This document shows, in pieces, positions 1 through 7,756 of a stretch of DNA of 47,965 bases. This DNA is from Arthrobacter sp. Leaf141 (lineage in GTDB: Bacteria; Actinomycetota; Actinomycetes; Actinomycetales; Micrococcaceae). The position numbers were made by a program, and so were the translations under genes. The notes beneath the pieces were generated by a model, which saw nothing but the letters and a program-made list of their open reading frames with translations, was not told where the DNA came from and did no database searches. Each line of letters begins with the position of its first letter. Position 1 is the first letter of the stretch. Location: positions 43,438-91,402 of the forward strand of contig NZ_LMOL01000006.1 of the NCBI RefSeq assembly GCF_001424565.1, read 5' to 3'.

Positions 1-9
1 TACTGGGGC
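1..9 (-). tRNA. 5' end of tRNA-Arg at the left attachment site (runs off the window)
   Basis: Read on the minus strand, these bases are the first 9 nt (GCCCCAGTA) of the tRNA-Arg whose 5' half is at 38207-38247. Identity stops exactly at tRNA nt 1; the next base upstream differs between the two copies. I read this as the reconstituted tRNA gene, with the phage supplying the 5' half and the host the 3' half outside the window. The match is short, so a chance match is possible but unlikely at this exact position. Confidence 0.5.
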
Positions 10-18
10 AGGCACGCG

Positions 19-49
19 CATATAGCTTAGCCCCGTACTCAGCGGTCAA
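19..49 (-). promoter_or_regulatory. Putative promoter of the left tRNA-Arg copy
   Basis: On the minus strand TTGACC (49-44) is followed 18-19 bases later by CTATAT/TATATG (25-19), about 10 bases upstream of the tRNA 5' end at position 9. The spacing fits a sigma-70-type promoter driving the tRNA. The sequence lies in phage DNA, so the phage would supply the promoter of the reconstituted tRNA. This is inferred from motif and position only. Confidence 0.45.
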
Positions 50-243
50 ACAAAAGGGCGAGGCTCGTTGAATCGTGGGCACTCCCAGTTACCGCAGCAA
101 TAGCCCGTTACCCGATGCGGGCGAGCCAACCTACTAAGTCTGGGACGGCTTCCTCGGCTGGGTGTCTTGATCTCCGCCATAGTCTCGCCGCATGTATCGC
201 ACCTGCCCGGTTCGTCAGCTGCCTCGATCTCCATACAACACAT
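46..243 (-). CDS. Small Cys-rich (zinc-ribbon-like) protein
   Basis: A 65-aa frame; a start at the Met at 234 would give 62 aa. Neither start has a strong ribosome binding site. The N-terminal part has a CDTC knuckle and the C-terminal part a YCCG..WEC cluster, so two Cys pairs could bind one zinc ion. It is the gene closest to the left attachment site and its 3' end overlaps the putative tRNA promoter. It reads toward the phage end, divergent from the gene at 264. The function is not recognised. Confidence 0.5.
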   Translation of the reverse strand: MCCMEIEAADEPGRCDTCGETMAEIKTPSRGSRPRLSRLARPHRVTGYCCGNWECPRFNEPRPFV

Positions 244-263
244 TTTAGATCCGGTATGCCAAC

Positions 264-737
264 ATGGGACTCATGTCTAACAAAGAAGTCGCAAAGGCCA
301 TCCGCGAAGCAGCTCAGTCAATCCGCGAGAACCCGTCACAGTTCACATCTATCAGCATCGGCGCGGCCTTCGTGGGATCGAGCCATAACCAAAGCGGCGG
401 CCAGACCATCGGCGGTTATGTCAAAGCCGTCGGCGGGAACGGGCCAGGAAACGTCACTGGCGTCTCGGCCACGGCTGGGAACGGCGCCGCATTTGATCCC
501 CGCGGTTCCGGCGTGCCGGCCATGCCTGCTTCAGCACGAGAGGGGCAGATGGAGAAAGCCCAGGCCTGGGCTGACGGTTTGGACGACCTGGCAGTCGGAG
601 TGGAAGCAGAGTCTCCTGACAAGGGCTTCGTGGCCCGCAAACTTGCGGCTTTGGCCCAGACCGACATCCCACAGTCCTTGCTTAAGATTGTTGCTGCGCT
701 CATAACCCTTGGAGTCAGCTTTAACGCTGGCTCCTGA
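264..737 (+). CDS. Unknown accessory protein, 157 aa
   Basis: Not recognised. The N-terminal 25 residues look helical and charged. The middle (about 30-80) is rich in Gly, Ala and Ser with no clear motif. The C-terminal 20 residues form a hydrophobic helix-like segment (SLLKIVAALITLGV). Translation may start at the second ATG (273). The gene points opposite to the late operon and sits between the attachment site and the HEPN-like gene, the usual place for cargo genes expressed in the lysogen. It converges with the gene at 815-1534 over a shared terminator. Confidence 0.6.
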   Translation: MGLMSNKEVAKAIREAAQSIRENPSQFTSISIGAAFVGSSHNQSGGQTIGGYVKAVGGNGPGNVTGVSATAGNGAAFDPRGSGVPAMPASAREGQMEKAQAWADGLDDLAVGVEAESPDKGFVARKLAALAQTDIPQSLLKIVAALITLGVSFNAGS

Positions 738-761
738 TTGACCGGCCGGACAAACAGCAAA

Positions 762-791
762 AGCGCCCCACCTCCGAAGAGATGGGGCGCT
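762..791 (-). terminator. Rho-independent terminator with TTCG loop
   Basis: On the minus strand AGCGCCCCA and TGGGGCGCT form the base of a 13-position stem (one mismatch), closed by CTC-TTCG-GAG and followed by TTT. It lies 24 bases after the stop of the HEPN-like gene. The stem could also act on the plus-strand transcript from 264-737, although no T-run follows in that direction. Confidence 0.75.
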
Positions 792-814
792 GGGCTGGGG
801 TAATTTAACCGGTC

Positions 815-1534
815 TCACGTGCCCGTACCGGAGGCGGCGGCCGCCCACTTTGCCTCAAATAGTGCGTCCTTTTTCTGTTGAGCGGCTGCCGCCAGTCTCT
901 GCAACTCCTCAACTATCTGCTGATATGAAACAGAGTCTCCCAGGACAGCTACTTGGTTCGTTTCCATGTCGATCCGGCGGAGGAAGGAGGATTCCGGCAT
1001 TCCCTCTATGAAGATTGATCCAGGTTCCCACAAGACCCTGTCCACGATGTTCTGGTTTCCCAGGGCAAGTACTCTGTCCAAGCGGGCGTCAAAGTGCTCG
1101 AAAGAATTCCGGACGGCGCGCGACTTTACGGGCGAATCGTCTGTCGCTTTTAGCCATTTCCTGAGTGTTCTAGCCCTCGCCTGTGCGAACTGCCGAAGAT
1201 CTTGCCATTCTTCGTCCGAGAGATCGTTGTACTCTCGGGGTCGTTCCGCCCCGTGGTTGACCCATAGAAGCTGGTGAACTTGCCCAGCGGCGGTAAGGAT
1301 TCCTTGCACAGCGGCAAAGCAAATCGCTGCTAGGTTTTTCGGCGGGTCCTGGACCGTTGCCGCGGAGTTGTACTGAAGTGCATGGAGCACCGCCCCTTCC
1401 GCCTGATTGATTACCTCATCGAGGTAAAGTTCCATTTGCCTGTCCGTGGGTTCCATGAGCACCAAGCATAGAGTCTTCGATTTAGTACGTAGCCCTAACG
1501 TAATGTCCTGAACGGATTGCACGCCAAGTATCAT
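815..1534 (-). CDS. HEPN-like protein, possible lysogen-expressed RNase/defence protein
   Basis: Up to 239 aa, predicted mostly helical. The notable segment is at about 141-152, containing R142-N143-x3-H147 (RNSFEH). This fits the R-N-x3-H catalytic signature of HEPN-domain RNases (established for that superfamily). A Trp-rich, helical region precedes it (about 88-127) and an Ala/Gln-rich helix ends the protein. Start is uncertain: the Met at 1456 would remove 26 residues and leave room for a divergent promoter before the membrane-protein gene at 1541. No cognate antitoxin is obvious; the 157-aa neighbour is a candidate. The HEPN assignment rests on the motif and helicity only. Confidence 0.6.
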   Translation of the reverse strand: MILGVQSVQDITLGLRTKSKTLCLVLMEPTDRQMELYLDEVINQAEGAVLHALQYNSAATVQDPPKNLAAICFAAVQGILTAAGQVHQLLWVNHGAERPREYNDLSDEEWQDLRQFAQARARTLRKWLKATDDSPVKSRAVRNSFEHFDARLDRVLALGNQNIVDRVLWEPGSIFIEGMPESSFLRRIDMETNQVAVLGDSVSYQQIVEELQRLAAAAQQKKDALFEAKWAAAASGTGT

Positions 1535-1540
1535 GAGGCC

Positions 1541-1723
1541 ATGGAACGAGCAATTTATATTGTGGGGGCCGTTCTCGGATCGCTTTACACGATCACGCTT
1601 CTGCCCTCGTACGGAACCGATGGACTTGTTGACCGGTCGTTCACAGCCTGCGTCATGCTTCTCTCCGGACTATGTCTCCTAGGGATCTTCCGCCCACTGC
1701 TGCCCAGCAAGCGGAACGACTAG
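1541..1723 (+). CDS. Small two-helix membrane protein upstream of the polymerase
   Basis: A 60-aa protein, starting at the ATG after TGAGGCC; an in-frame ATG at 1517 would add 8 residues. It has two hydrophobic segments, about residues 4-21 (IYIVGAVLGSLYTITLL) and 32-50 (CVMLLSGLCLLGIF), separated by a short polar loop, with a basic C-terminus. It ends 4 bases before the start of the polymerase gene, so the two are probably co-transcribed and coupled. By analogy with phage D3, where a small membrane peptide inhibits the host O-antigen polymerase beside the phage one, a helper or inhibitor role is possible, but that is conjecture. Confidence 0.6.
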   Translation: MERAIYIVGAVLGSLYTITLLPSYGTDGLVDRSFTACVMLLSGLCLLGIFRPLLPSKRND

Positions 1724-1727
1724 AAGA

Positions 1728-3185
1728 TTGACCAGCGACTACTCATTTTGGCCCAGCCTTACCGTACTTATCGGCCTCGCGGCCTGGGTGTTTGGTACTC
1801 GAATGCGCTTCGGCGCCATTCTCAGCCCCTACTCCCTGATGCTCCTGATGCTCATATCCATTTTCGGGATTCGACCGCTCCTAATGCCAGAGGAACCGGA
1901 GTCCTTCGACTTCTACGGCTACGCCATCGGATCTGACGGGTTCGAGGCGGCCGGGGTTCTCGGCTTCGCGGGAACACTGGCCTTTGTTCTTGGGTTTTCC
2001 TTCTGGCGCCTCGTCATGAGGCCTAAGCAGACCGGACCGGGGGAAGAGAGTCCAGAGCCGGCAGGGCTCCCCGAGTGGGCCCCGCGAAGGTCTGTGCTGA
2101 TCGCCGTTGGCCTTTCGGCGGGCTGGTTCTTGTTCATGATCGTCGTGGGTGGTGGCGTGGGCTTCCTCACCCAGCTGTTCGCCGGCCGCTCCGAGACGGT
2201 CATTGCTCGACTGGAGAATGTTCCCGCGTTCGTTGGCGCCCTTCCAACGATTGGCTGCCTCACTGTCGCGGCCGTTCGCTTCCAGTACGAGCGTGTCCTC
2301 AGGTACACCCGTCCGCAGAGCCTGGCGTACTGGCTTGTGGTAGCTGGCTCCGTCGTCCCGCCAATGGCGCTTGGGACCCGCCGCTACCTCATCCCGTCCA
2401 TTCTGATCGCTGTGGTCGGAGCAATGGCTGGCTCGTGGAATCGTCGGATCAAGCCGCGATGGATAGGCCTCGGCGTTCTAGGCTTGCTGGCCCTAGCGAT
2501 CATTCCGTTTGTTCGCAGCGCAGGTTCGCGCACCAAGCTCGGCGGCGACTCGGACATTGTGGGGGCCATGGGGCTCTACTTCCAAGAGCAGGGGCTTAGC
2601 GGGACGCTGAATAACTTCTTCCTGTCCTACGACACGGAGATGTTCAACTACCTCGCCTACATGTCCCAAACGATGGGAAACACCATCCCTTTCGGTATGG
2701 GCCGTGGGACTATCGGCGAGCTGATCGCCATGCCCATCCCCGATGCCATCACACCATTCCAGCGGTGGAATGACTTCCTGCTGATGCAATCGTTCGGGAC
2801 TAAGTGCGGGTACGGAAATCCCTGTCCAGTGCCTAGCATCGTCGGCGTACTCTTCTCCGATCTCGCCCTGCCGGGCATCATTCTTGGGATGATCATCCTG
2901 GGGATCATGGCCGCACGATTCGACAGGGCGCTGCTGGCGGCATCCGGTACCTACGTTGGCGTCCTGCTCCTGACCGCAGGGTTTGCCGTTGCCTTTGCTC
3001 GCGGCAACTCGTTGGCCCAGGTTTGGATCGCCGTCCAGTGCTTCATTGTCTGGTGGGGCGTGCAGAAAGTCTTTCTGCACGCCCCGAAGACAAAGCAGGA
3101 AATCAGTCCCGGTAGCCTCCCTGAGGCGTACCGGCGTCTTCCTAGGCCTTACGCCAAAAAGGAATCTGGCCTGCAACGCCGTTGA
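1728..3185 (+). CDS. Wzy-like oligosaccharide repeat-unit polymerase (membrane)
   Basis: A 485-aa integral membrane protein with about 10-12 hydrophobic segments, starting at TTG. The family call rests on the topology and a large polar loop (about 280-370) with aromatic and charged residues, followed by a membrane-flanked PSIVGVLFSDLALPG segment typical of O-antigen/exopolysaccharide polymerases. Such enzymes join lipid-linked glycan repeats outside the membrane. The C-terminal tail is cytoplasmic and basic. The last 44 bases overlap, tail to tail, the 3' end of the tail spike gene. Its orientation opposes the late genes, suggesting expression in the lysogen and a change of the cell-surface glycan. 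The exact substrate cannot be told. Confidence 0.7.
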   Translation: MTSDYSFWPSLTVLIGLAAWVFGTRMRFGAILSPYSLMLLMLISIFGIRPLLMPEEPESFDFYGYAIGSDGFEAAGVLGFAGTLAFVLGFSFWRLVMRPKQTGPGEESPEPAGLPEWAPRRSVLIAVGLSAGWFLFMIVVGGGVGFLTQLFAGRSETVIARLENVPAFVGALPTIGCLTVAAVRFQYERVLRYTRPQSLAYWLVVAGSVVPPMALGTRRYLIPSILIAVVGAMAGSWNRRIKPRWIGLGVLGLLALAIIPFVRSAGSRTKLGGDSDIVGAMGLYFQEQGLSGTLNNFFLSYDTEMFNYLAYMSQTMGNTIPFGMGRGTIGELIAMPIPDAITPFQRWNDFLLMQSFGTKCGYGNPCPVPSIVGVLFSDLALPGIILGMIILGIMAARFDRALLAASGTYVGVLLLTAGFAVAFARGNSLAQVWIAVQCFIVWWGVQKVFLHAPKTKQEISPGSLPEAYRRLPRPYAKKESGLQRR

Positions 3186-5826
3186 TGATGATATCCGCCC
3201 ACGCAAAGGGTGCGCCGGGGATGGCGCCGGCGGTGCCCGCTACCGGAGCCGCTGGTGTGGTGGGGAATTGGAGGTCGGTGGTTGCTGTCAGCTTGAAGAT
3301 GGTAGACAGGAGCTCCACCGTACCGCCCGTGACTTGCAATTTCCTTCCTGCTGCGATGGCGAGCACAGCATCATCTGCTGCGGTCCCACGCCGGATGCGC
3401 AACGCTTCCACTCCGCCGAACTTGAGCATCAGCGCGAGTGCCTGCGAGGCGTTACCCGGGTCAAGCGAAAGCTGCGCGTAGTTGCCCATGTTGCCGTCCG
3501 TGTGGTTGCCGGCACGGACAACGTTTGCGCCTACGGTGCCGCCTACTCCATCGCTTCCCAGGCCATAGCCGGGCATGATGTTCCGTGCGATAAGGGTTGT
3601 TCCCTTTGGCGAGAGCACCGAGAGGTTCTGGGTTGTGGACTTGGGGATGTAGTTGTTGACGTACACGCTTCCGGATGAGCCATCCGTCTGGTCGTGGATT
3701 CCGTAAGTGTTCTCGTAGATCGAGCACCAGCCGATGAATGATCCCGGTCCGTCGCCGATGCCAGCTCCAGCGTTGTGATGGATCTCTGCGCCGCGGACGC
3801 GGGCGTTGACGCCTAGTGCCAGCCCACCGACGCCCGTCGATAGGCCGCCGTAAGCGTATTCGCCGCCTTCGATGATGCACCCTTGGCTTGACGAGGCGTT
3901 GACAGAGCGTGCGCCCACCTTCCAAGAGCGGCAATTGCGAAGAGTGACATTGCGTGCCCGGACTTGGAATCCGTTCGCGTTGGAGCCGGTTCCGCCCGTT
4001 GCGAGGCAGTTTTCGAAGACGATGTTGATGCCTTGTGGGTGGGTGTCGAAGATTGAATAGGTATCTACGCCACCCTCTCCAATCGAGTCCACAACGAGTA
4101 CGTTGCGTGGGCCACCGTAAGTTGCGCCGGTTTCCGCATCGTTGCCGTTGCCGCCCAACGTTGTGAAGGCGTGTCGGCAGTAGCGGGCAATCAGTCGGGA
4201 CACGATCAGGTTCGCGGTATTTCCAGCCGCCGTGACGCCATAGCCCTGGAAATTTTGCAGGTTCGGCGCTCTGTCCACCAGAGTGCCGTCGATGAATCCA
4301 TCGAGCACGTCGGCGAAGAATACGCCGCCTGCAGCGTTCTGGATCGTGCAGTCCTCAACGCGGACATCGGTAGCCTTGCGAACAACGATGCCACGAGCGC
4401 CCAGAATCGTTGTCGGTGTTGCCGCGGTGATCCGCATCCCCCGGATTCGCACGTGGTCCACCGTCGAGATTTTCCAAACCTTGGCGGAGTCGGCGACGAG
4501 GTAGGGAAGGGTGAGCCCAGTGTCCATGACAGCGACATTGCCTGTGACGCTGAGAACCTTGTGCATTTCCCCGGCGTACATGTTGGATGCGAACGCCGGG
4601 AGGTTGCTCTCGAATCCGATAACGTCACCCGCTTGTACCGTGGCCGATATTGCGGCGGGGAGAGTGATTGTCTGCGCCCCTTCGCTAGCATCAGCTGCCA
4701 GGGCTACCTTTGCTCCATCAGAGCCTGATGCGAACAGGACGCCACCGCCCGATGAATAGGCGCCGCTGGCGGCCAGAATCTCGGAGCCGGGGTCACCCAA
4801 CACGTCCGCGCCAGCCGGAAGGTTGATCGATCCGTTCACGAGGTAGCGGCCCTTTGGGAACCTGGCCTGCAAGCCAAAGGTGGCTGCCTTGTCGATGGCC
4901 TCCTGAATGGCAGCCTTATCGTTCGTCGTGCCATCTCCCTTAGCCCCGTAATCGGTGACTAGAAGAGAAACCTTTTCCGTACGGTCGAGGATTGTGGCAG
5001 AAAGTGCCCCTGGGGCGAGGGCTTCGGGGAGGTTGGCTTGTGGCACGCGCTGACCGGCGTCGAGTGGGGCGACACCTGAGGCGGCGCCCTTCTGGCCGGC
5101 GTCGAGCTTCGAGGTCTCAACACTCTTGGCAGCGTAGCTGGCAGCCGCCTCAGTCTTGTCGAGCTTGGACGTTTCCACCCCTTTCGCGGCGTACGTTGTT
5201 GCGGCCACGGTTTTGTCGAGTTTGGGTGACGCGGCCGCCGCTGCCCGAGCATCGACCGCTGAGCGCAAATCACTACCCGGGTCCCTGACCGACGCCGACA
5301 CCACCGGGATCAGGTCATCAAGGTTTGACCCTGCCTCGATCCGCGCATCCACCCACGGGGTGAGGCGTTCGGCCAAAAAATCGACGCCAACAGCGCCGGT
5401 CGCGCCGGCCACGGACAGAACTTCCGGGGCCTGCACCGTGTATGGCTCCGTCGGCTCATCTGCGGGCAGCGTGTCGAAATCAACCGTTTCCTGCCCGATC
5501 AGCGGGGCCCAGGTGCGCCACGCCGTGCGGATCTGATCGCCGTACCAGGACCGGCGGACCACCTTGTACGCGAAGCCCGTCACGAGCTCGCCCATCCGGT
5601 TCCGGAAACCCTCCTGGTCCACGAACGGGGCCGTGACCTCGCCCTGCTCCCCGGCCGGAGCGGAAACAGTGTCCGTGAAGTCCTCTATCGGCTGGCCAGT
5701 GTCCTCCCACACAACATACTGCGACGGGGTGATGCTGATTTCTGTGCGGTCAGCCTCTTTGCCCGACACGGCGAGCGGCTGGCTGAACGTCAGCGTGGAG
5801 TACTTCATCCCATACGGGTAAGCCAT
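3142..5826 (-). CDS. Large beta-helix tail spike (pectate-lyase-like)
   Basis: 894 aa. Residues 1-130 form an N-terminal adaptor that probably docks on the tail. About 200-242 is a neck of two 19-residue tandem repeats (KLDKT...YAAK.VETS). From about 287 (VTDYGAKGDGTTNDKAAIQ) a right-handed beta-helix of the pectate_lyase_3 type begins and runs to about 740, with Asn/Gly/Val-rich rungs. The C-terminal 100 residues may be a trimerisation or binding tip. Such spikes bind and often cleave surface polysaccharide. AGGAGG lies 6 bases before the start. The gene follows the lysis genes and a terminator, an unusual place for a spike, and adjoins the Wzy-like gene. Confidence 0.85.
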   Translation of the reverse strand: MAYPYGMKYSTLTFSQPLAVSGKEADRTEISITPSQYVVWEDTGQPIEDFTDTVSAPAGEQGEVTAPFVDQEGFRNRMGELVTGFAYKVVRRSWYGDQIRTAWRTWAPLIGQETVDFDTLPADEPTEPYTVQAPEVLSVAGATGAVGVDFLAERLTPWVDARIEAGSNLDDLIPVVSASVRDPGSDLRSAVDARAAAAASPKLDKTVAATTYAAKGVETSKLDKTEAAASYAAKSVETSKLDAGQKGAASGVAPLDAGQRVPQANLPEALAPGALSATILDRTEKVSLLVTDYGAKGDGTTNDKAAIQEAIDKAATFGLQARFPKGRYLVNGSINLPAGADVLGDPGSEILAASGAYSSGGGVLFASGSDGAKVALAADASEGAQTITLPAAISATVQAGDVIGFESNLPAFASNMYAGEMHKVLSVTGNVAVMDTGLTLPYLVADSAKVWKISTVDHVRIRGMRITAATPTTILGARGIVVRKATDVRVEDCTIQNAAGGVFFADVLDGFIDGTLVDRAPNLQNFQGYGVTAAGNTANLIVSRLIARYCRHAFTTLGGNGNDAETGATYGGPRNVLVVDSIGEGGVDTYSIFDTHPQGINIVFENCLATGGTGSNANGFQVRARNVTLRNCRSWKVGARSVNASSSQGCIIEGGEYAYGGLSTGVGGLALGVNARVRGAEIHHNAGAGIGDGPGSFIGWCSIYENTYGIHDQTDGSSGSVYVNNYIPKSTTQNLSVLSPKGTTLIARNIMPGYGLGSDGVGGTVGANVVRAGNHTDGNMGNYAQLSLDPGNASQALALMLKFGGVEALRIRRGTAADDAVLAIAAGRKLQVTGGTVELLSTIFKLTATTDLQFPTTPAAPVAGTAGAIPGAPFAWADIIINGVAGQIPFWRKA
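5101..5223 (-). repeat. Tandem repeat encoding the spike neck
   Basis: Two 57-base units encode 19-residue repeats starting KLDKT and ending VETS, followed by a third partial KLD. They sit between the adaptor and the beta-helix of the large spike and probably form a coiled or fibrous neck. Repeat number may vary between related phages. Confidence 0.7.
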
Positions 5827-5844
5827 GGTGCCTCCTAGGGCATG

Positions 5845-5866
5845 AAAAAAGCGCCCCAGGAGGCGC
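5845..5866 (-). terminator. Rho-independent terminator after the lysis genes
   Basis: On the minus strand GCGCC-TCCTGG-GGCGC is followed by six T. It lies between the end of the holin-like gene (5891) and the start of the large spike (5826). Spike expression would therefore depend on read-through, antitermination or a promoter not seen here. Confidence 0.75.
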
Positions 5867-5890
5867 CGGCGGTTGTGGGGTGATGCAGAG

Positions 5891-6199
5891 TTAGGCGTTG
5901 CTGGTTTTGCCCTCAGGGGCGAAGCTGGGCAAGTAGCGCCGCAGCCAGTCGTTGACGCCTGGCAACGCGAGGATGCGGGTTACCCATGCGGCCAGCAGCG
6001 CAGTGGCCACCAGCACGCCGTTGAGAGCCGGGAACACCCAGACGGGAAGGTGCACTTCGTAGGGCTTCAGCAGCTCCACAGTGACGGCCGCGATGGCGTT
6101 GATGACCGGGATGAGCAGGACGATGGCGCCCAGGGTGCGGCGAACCGCTGCACCCGGGTTCCGCTCTTGCGTGGAGACTGCGCTGGAGTGGTCGCCCAT
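5891..6199 (-). CDS. Holin-like membrane protein
   Basis: 102 aa with two hydrophobic helices, about 24-45 (AIVLLIPVINAIAAVTVELL) and 52-75 (VWVFPALNGVLVATALLAAWV), a polar N-terminus and a charged C-terminus. Size, topology and position directly after the endolysin (adjacent: stop at 6200, ATG at 6199) fit a phage holin, which makes the membrane lesion that releases or activates the lysin. The sequence alone does not prove a pore function. Confidence 0.65.
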   Translation of the reverse strand: MGDHSSAVSTQERNPGAAVRRTLGAIVLLIPVINAIAAVTVELLKPYEVHLPVWVFPALNGVLVATALLAAWVTRILALPGVNDWLRRYLPSFAPEGKTSNA

Positions 6200-7222
6200 C
6201 TATTCAGACACCTGGCCGAGTCCGTCGAGACTGTCAACGTCCATGATTTCCCCGTCGCGGGTGAGCGCGATAGCACCGACCGTGTTGAGTCGGCGCATCT
6301 GCGCCAGCGCAGACGGATCAGGCACGTGCCAGCGCTGCCCGCCACCGAACGCCCAGATAGCATCCTCGCCCCGCTTGCGGAATAGCCCAATCTCCGCCGG
6401 GCCCCGAACCTCCACCCCCATGGCGCCGATAGGAAGATTCCGCACGGCGCCGCCGGCATGCAGCTTCAGCCAGCCTTCCACGTCTCCCTTCTTGAGGTCG
6501 GCCAGTTCGGCTTCATCCTTCACGTGGCGGCGAGTGATTCCGTCACCGATCCAAATCCTGCCGTCGTTGACCGCGGAGTCCTTGAAGATAGTTTTCATGT
6601 CGTCGTCCTCTTCTTGTGCTTGGGTGGTTGCTGCGTTGGTGGTGGCCCCTTGAAGGACGGGGCCTGTGGTTCCGAACATGGGGGTGGGGTCCACGCATCC
6701 GAAGATGATCCGCGGCCAGTTGGTGGAGTAGCTCACCGGGTCAGCGACGGTGACGACGTGAAGGTGCGCGCCGACCTTTTCGGTGCGCGTCTTCGTGTCT
6801 CCGGAGGAACCGATGATCTGGCCTTCATTGACGTGCATGCCGACGCTGACGGCTTCATTGCTGGACTGGTGGCCGTAGATGTCGTACTCATCAACTCCGT
6901 CGGCCTTCGAGACGGTGACGATGCCAGGGAAGGTCTTGTACATGCCCCAGCGGCGGAAGTACCCGGACGGGCCCCAGGAGTCATCGCCCGGCAGATCCTC
7001 GCCCCAGCCCGCGTACACGATGGTTCCAGCCCGCATGGCCCGGATTGGAGTGCCGACCGGGCAAGCGATGTCCACGCCCGCGTGTCCGAACGGCTGATAG
7101 TCGCCGTACAGCCACACCAAGTACTGAACCTCGGTACCGTCGGGCCGGCCAACCACTCCGCGGGTAGCGAGCCCGGCAAAGAGCTGGCTGATCGGCCACT
7201 TACTGTCAACGGGTCTGGCCAT
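6200..7222 (-). CDS. Endolysin, M23 (LytM-type) peptidase
   Basis: 340 aa from the ATG at 7222, chosen because a long upstream extension is low-quality and overlaps the previous gene. The N-terminal domain (about 40-160) is an M23 zinc metallopeptidase: H47-x3-D51 (HAGVD), YGH at 116-118 and the HLH motif at 153-155. These enzymes cut peptide bridges in peptidoglycan. The C-terminal 140 residues contain an RIW-GDG-TRR segment and a W-rich stretch (WAFGGGQRWHVPD) and probably bind the cell wall. No secretion signal is visible, so it would act with the neighbouring holin-like proteins. Confidence 0.9.
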   Translation of the reverse strand: MARPVDSKWPISQLFAGLATRGVVGRPDGTEVQYLVWLYGDYQPFGHAGVDIACPVGTPIRAMRAGTIVYAGWGEDLPGDDSWGPSGYFRRWGMYKTFPGIVTVSKADGVDEYDIYGHQSSNEAVSVGMHVNEGQIIGSSGDTKTRTEKVGAHLHVVTVADPVSYSTNWPRIIFGCVDPTPMFGTTGPVLQGATTNAATTQAQEEDDDMKTIFKDSAVNDGRIWIGDGITRRHVKDEAELADLKKGDVEGWLKLHAGGAVRNLPIGAMGVEVRGPAEIGLFRKRGEDAIWAFGGGQRWHVPDPSALAQMRRLNTVGAIALTRDGEIMDVDSLDGLGQVSE

Positions 7223-7526
7223 CAGAGGCCTCCTTCTTTTTGGCCCAGTCAGCGCTGAACCGTAATTGAAAAAACAGGATGGCGAGCCGAAGTCCTGAAG
7301 CGAGGACAGAGCCGTAGACGAAGAAGCGAACCAGCTCCCGCCACTGGTAGTCCCCGAACAGGTTCGACGTGGCAATCAGGACGAACACGGCGGCTGACGA
7401 TCCCAGCAGCATCATCAGCGCCCGTCCCTCGCGTGACCGGAACCAATCCGGGGCGGTTATCCAGTAGATGAACGGAAGGCACGCCCAGATGGAGGCTGCG
7501 ATGTATCCGATGTAGATCGCCTTCAT
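7206..7526 (-). CDS. Multi-span membrane protein of the lysis region
   Basis: 106 aa with three hydrophobic segments, about 4-26, 38-55 and 66-87, and a basic C-terminus. It overlaps the endolysin start by 17 bases and the upstream gene by 4, so it belongs to the lysis block. It may be a second holin or an antiholin. There is no diagnostic motif. Confidence 0.65.
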   Translation of the reverse strand: MKAIYIGYIAASIWACLPFIYWITAPDWFRSREGRALMMLLGSSAAVFVLIATSNLFGDYQWRELVRFFVYGSVLASGLRLAILFFQLRFSADWAKKKEASDGQTR

Positions 7527-7756
7527 ATGGCGCCTCCAATTGGTCGGTCGAATGATTTGCGGATCGCTGGAGCGAATCCGTTGCGGAGGTTCACCTGCTG
7601 CAGGTCAGCGACGATCTTGTTGGCTTGGGTAGCCTGCACCTGCGCCGCGCTGTGGGCTTCCACGGCGGCCTCAATGGCAGCGTCCGCTAATGAGTGGTCC
7701 ACCGGTTCCGGCTGAGGAACAACAGGCGGCTTACTGCGACGTGCTCGGAACCACAT
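7523..7756 (-). CDS. Small Ala/Gln-rich coiled-coil protein
   Basis: 77 aa starting at the ATG at 7756, which follows a strong AGGAGGTGG site; longer frames start inside the upstream gene without one. It has a basic, Pro-rich N-terminus, then an amphipathic helix from about 23 to 53 (many Ala, Gln and Val), then a basic tail. Similar small proteins occur beside lysis genes of Arthrobacter phages, but the role is unknown. Confidence 0.65.
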   Translation of the reverse strand: MWFRARRSKPPVVPQPEPVDHSLADAAIEAAVEAHSAAQVQATQANKIVADLQQVNLRNGFAPAIRKSFDRPIGGAI

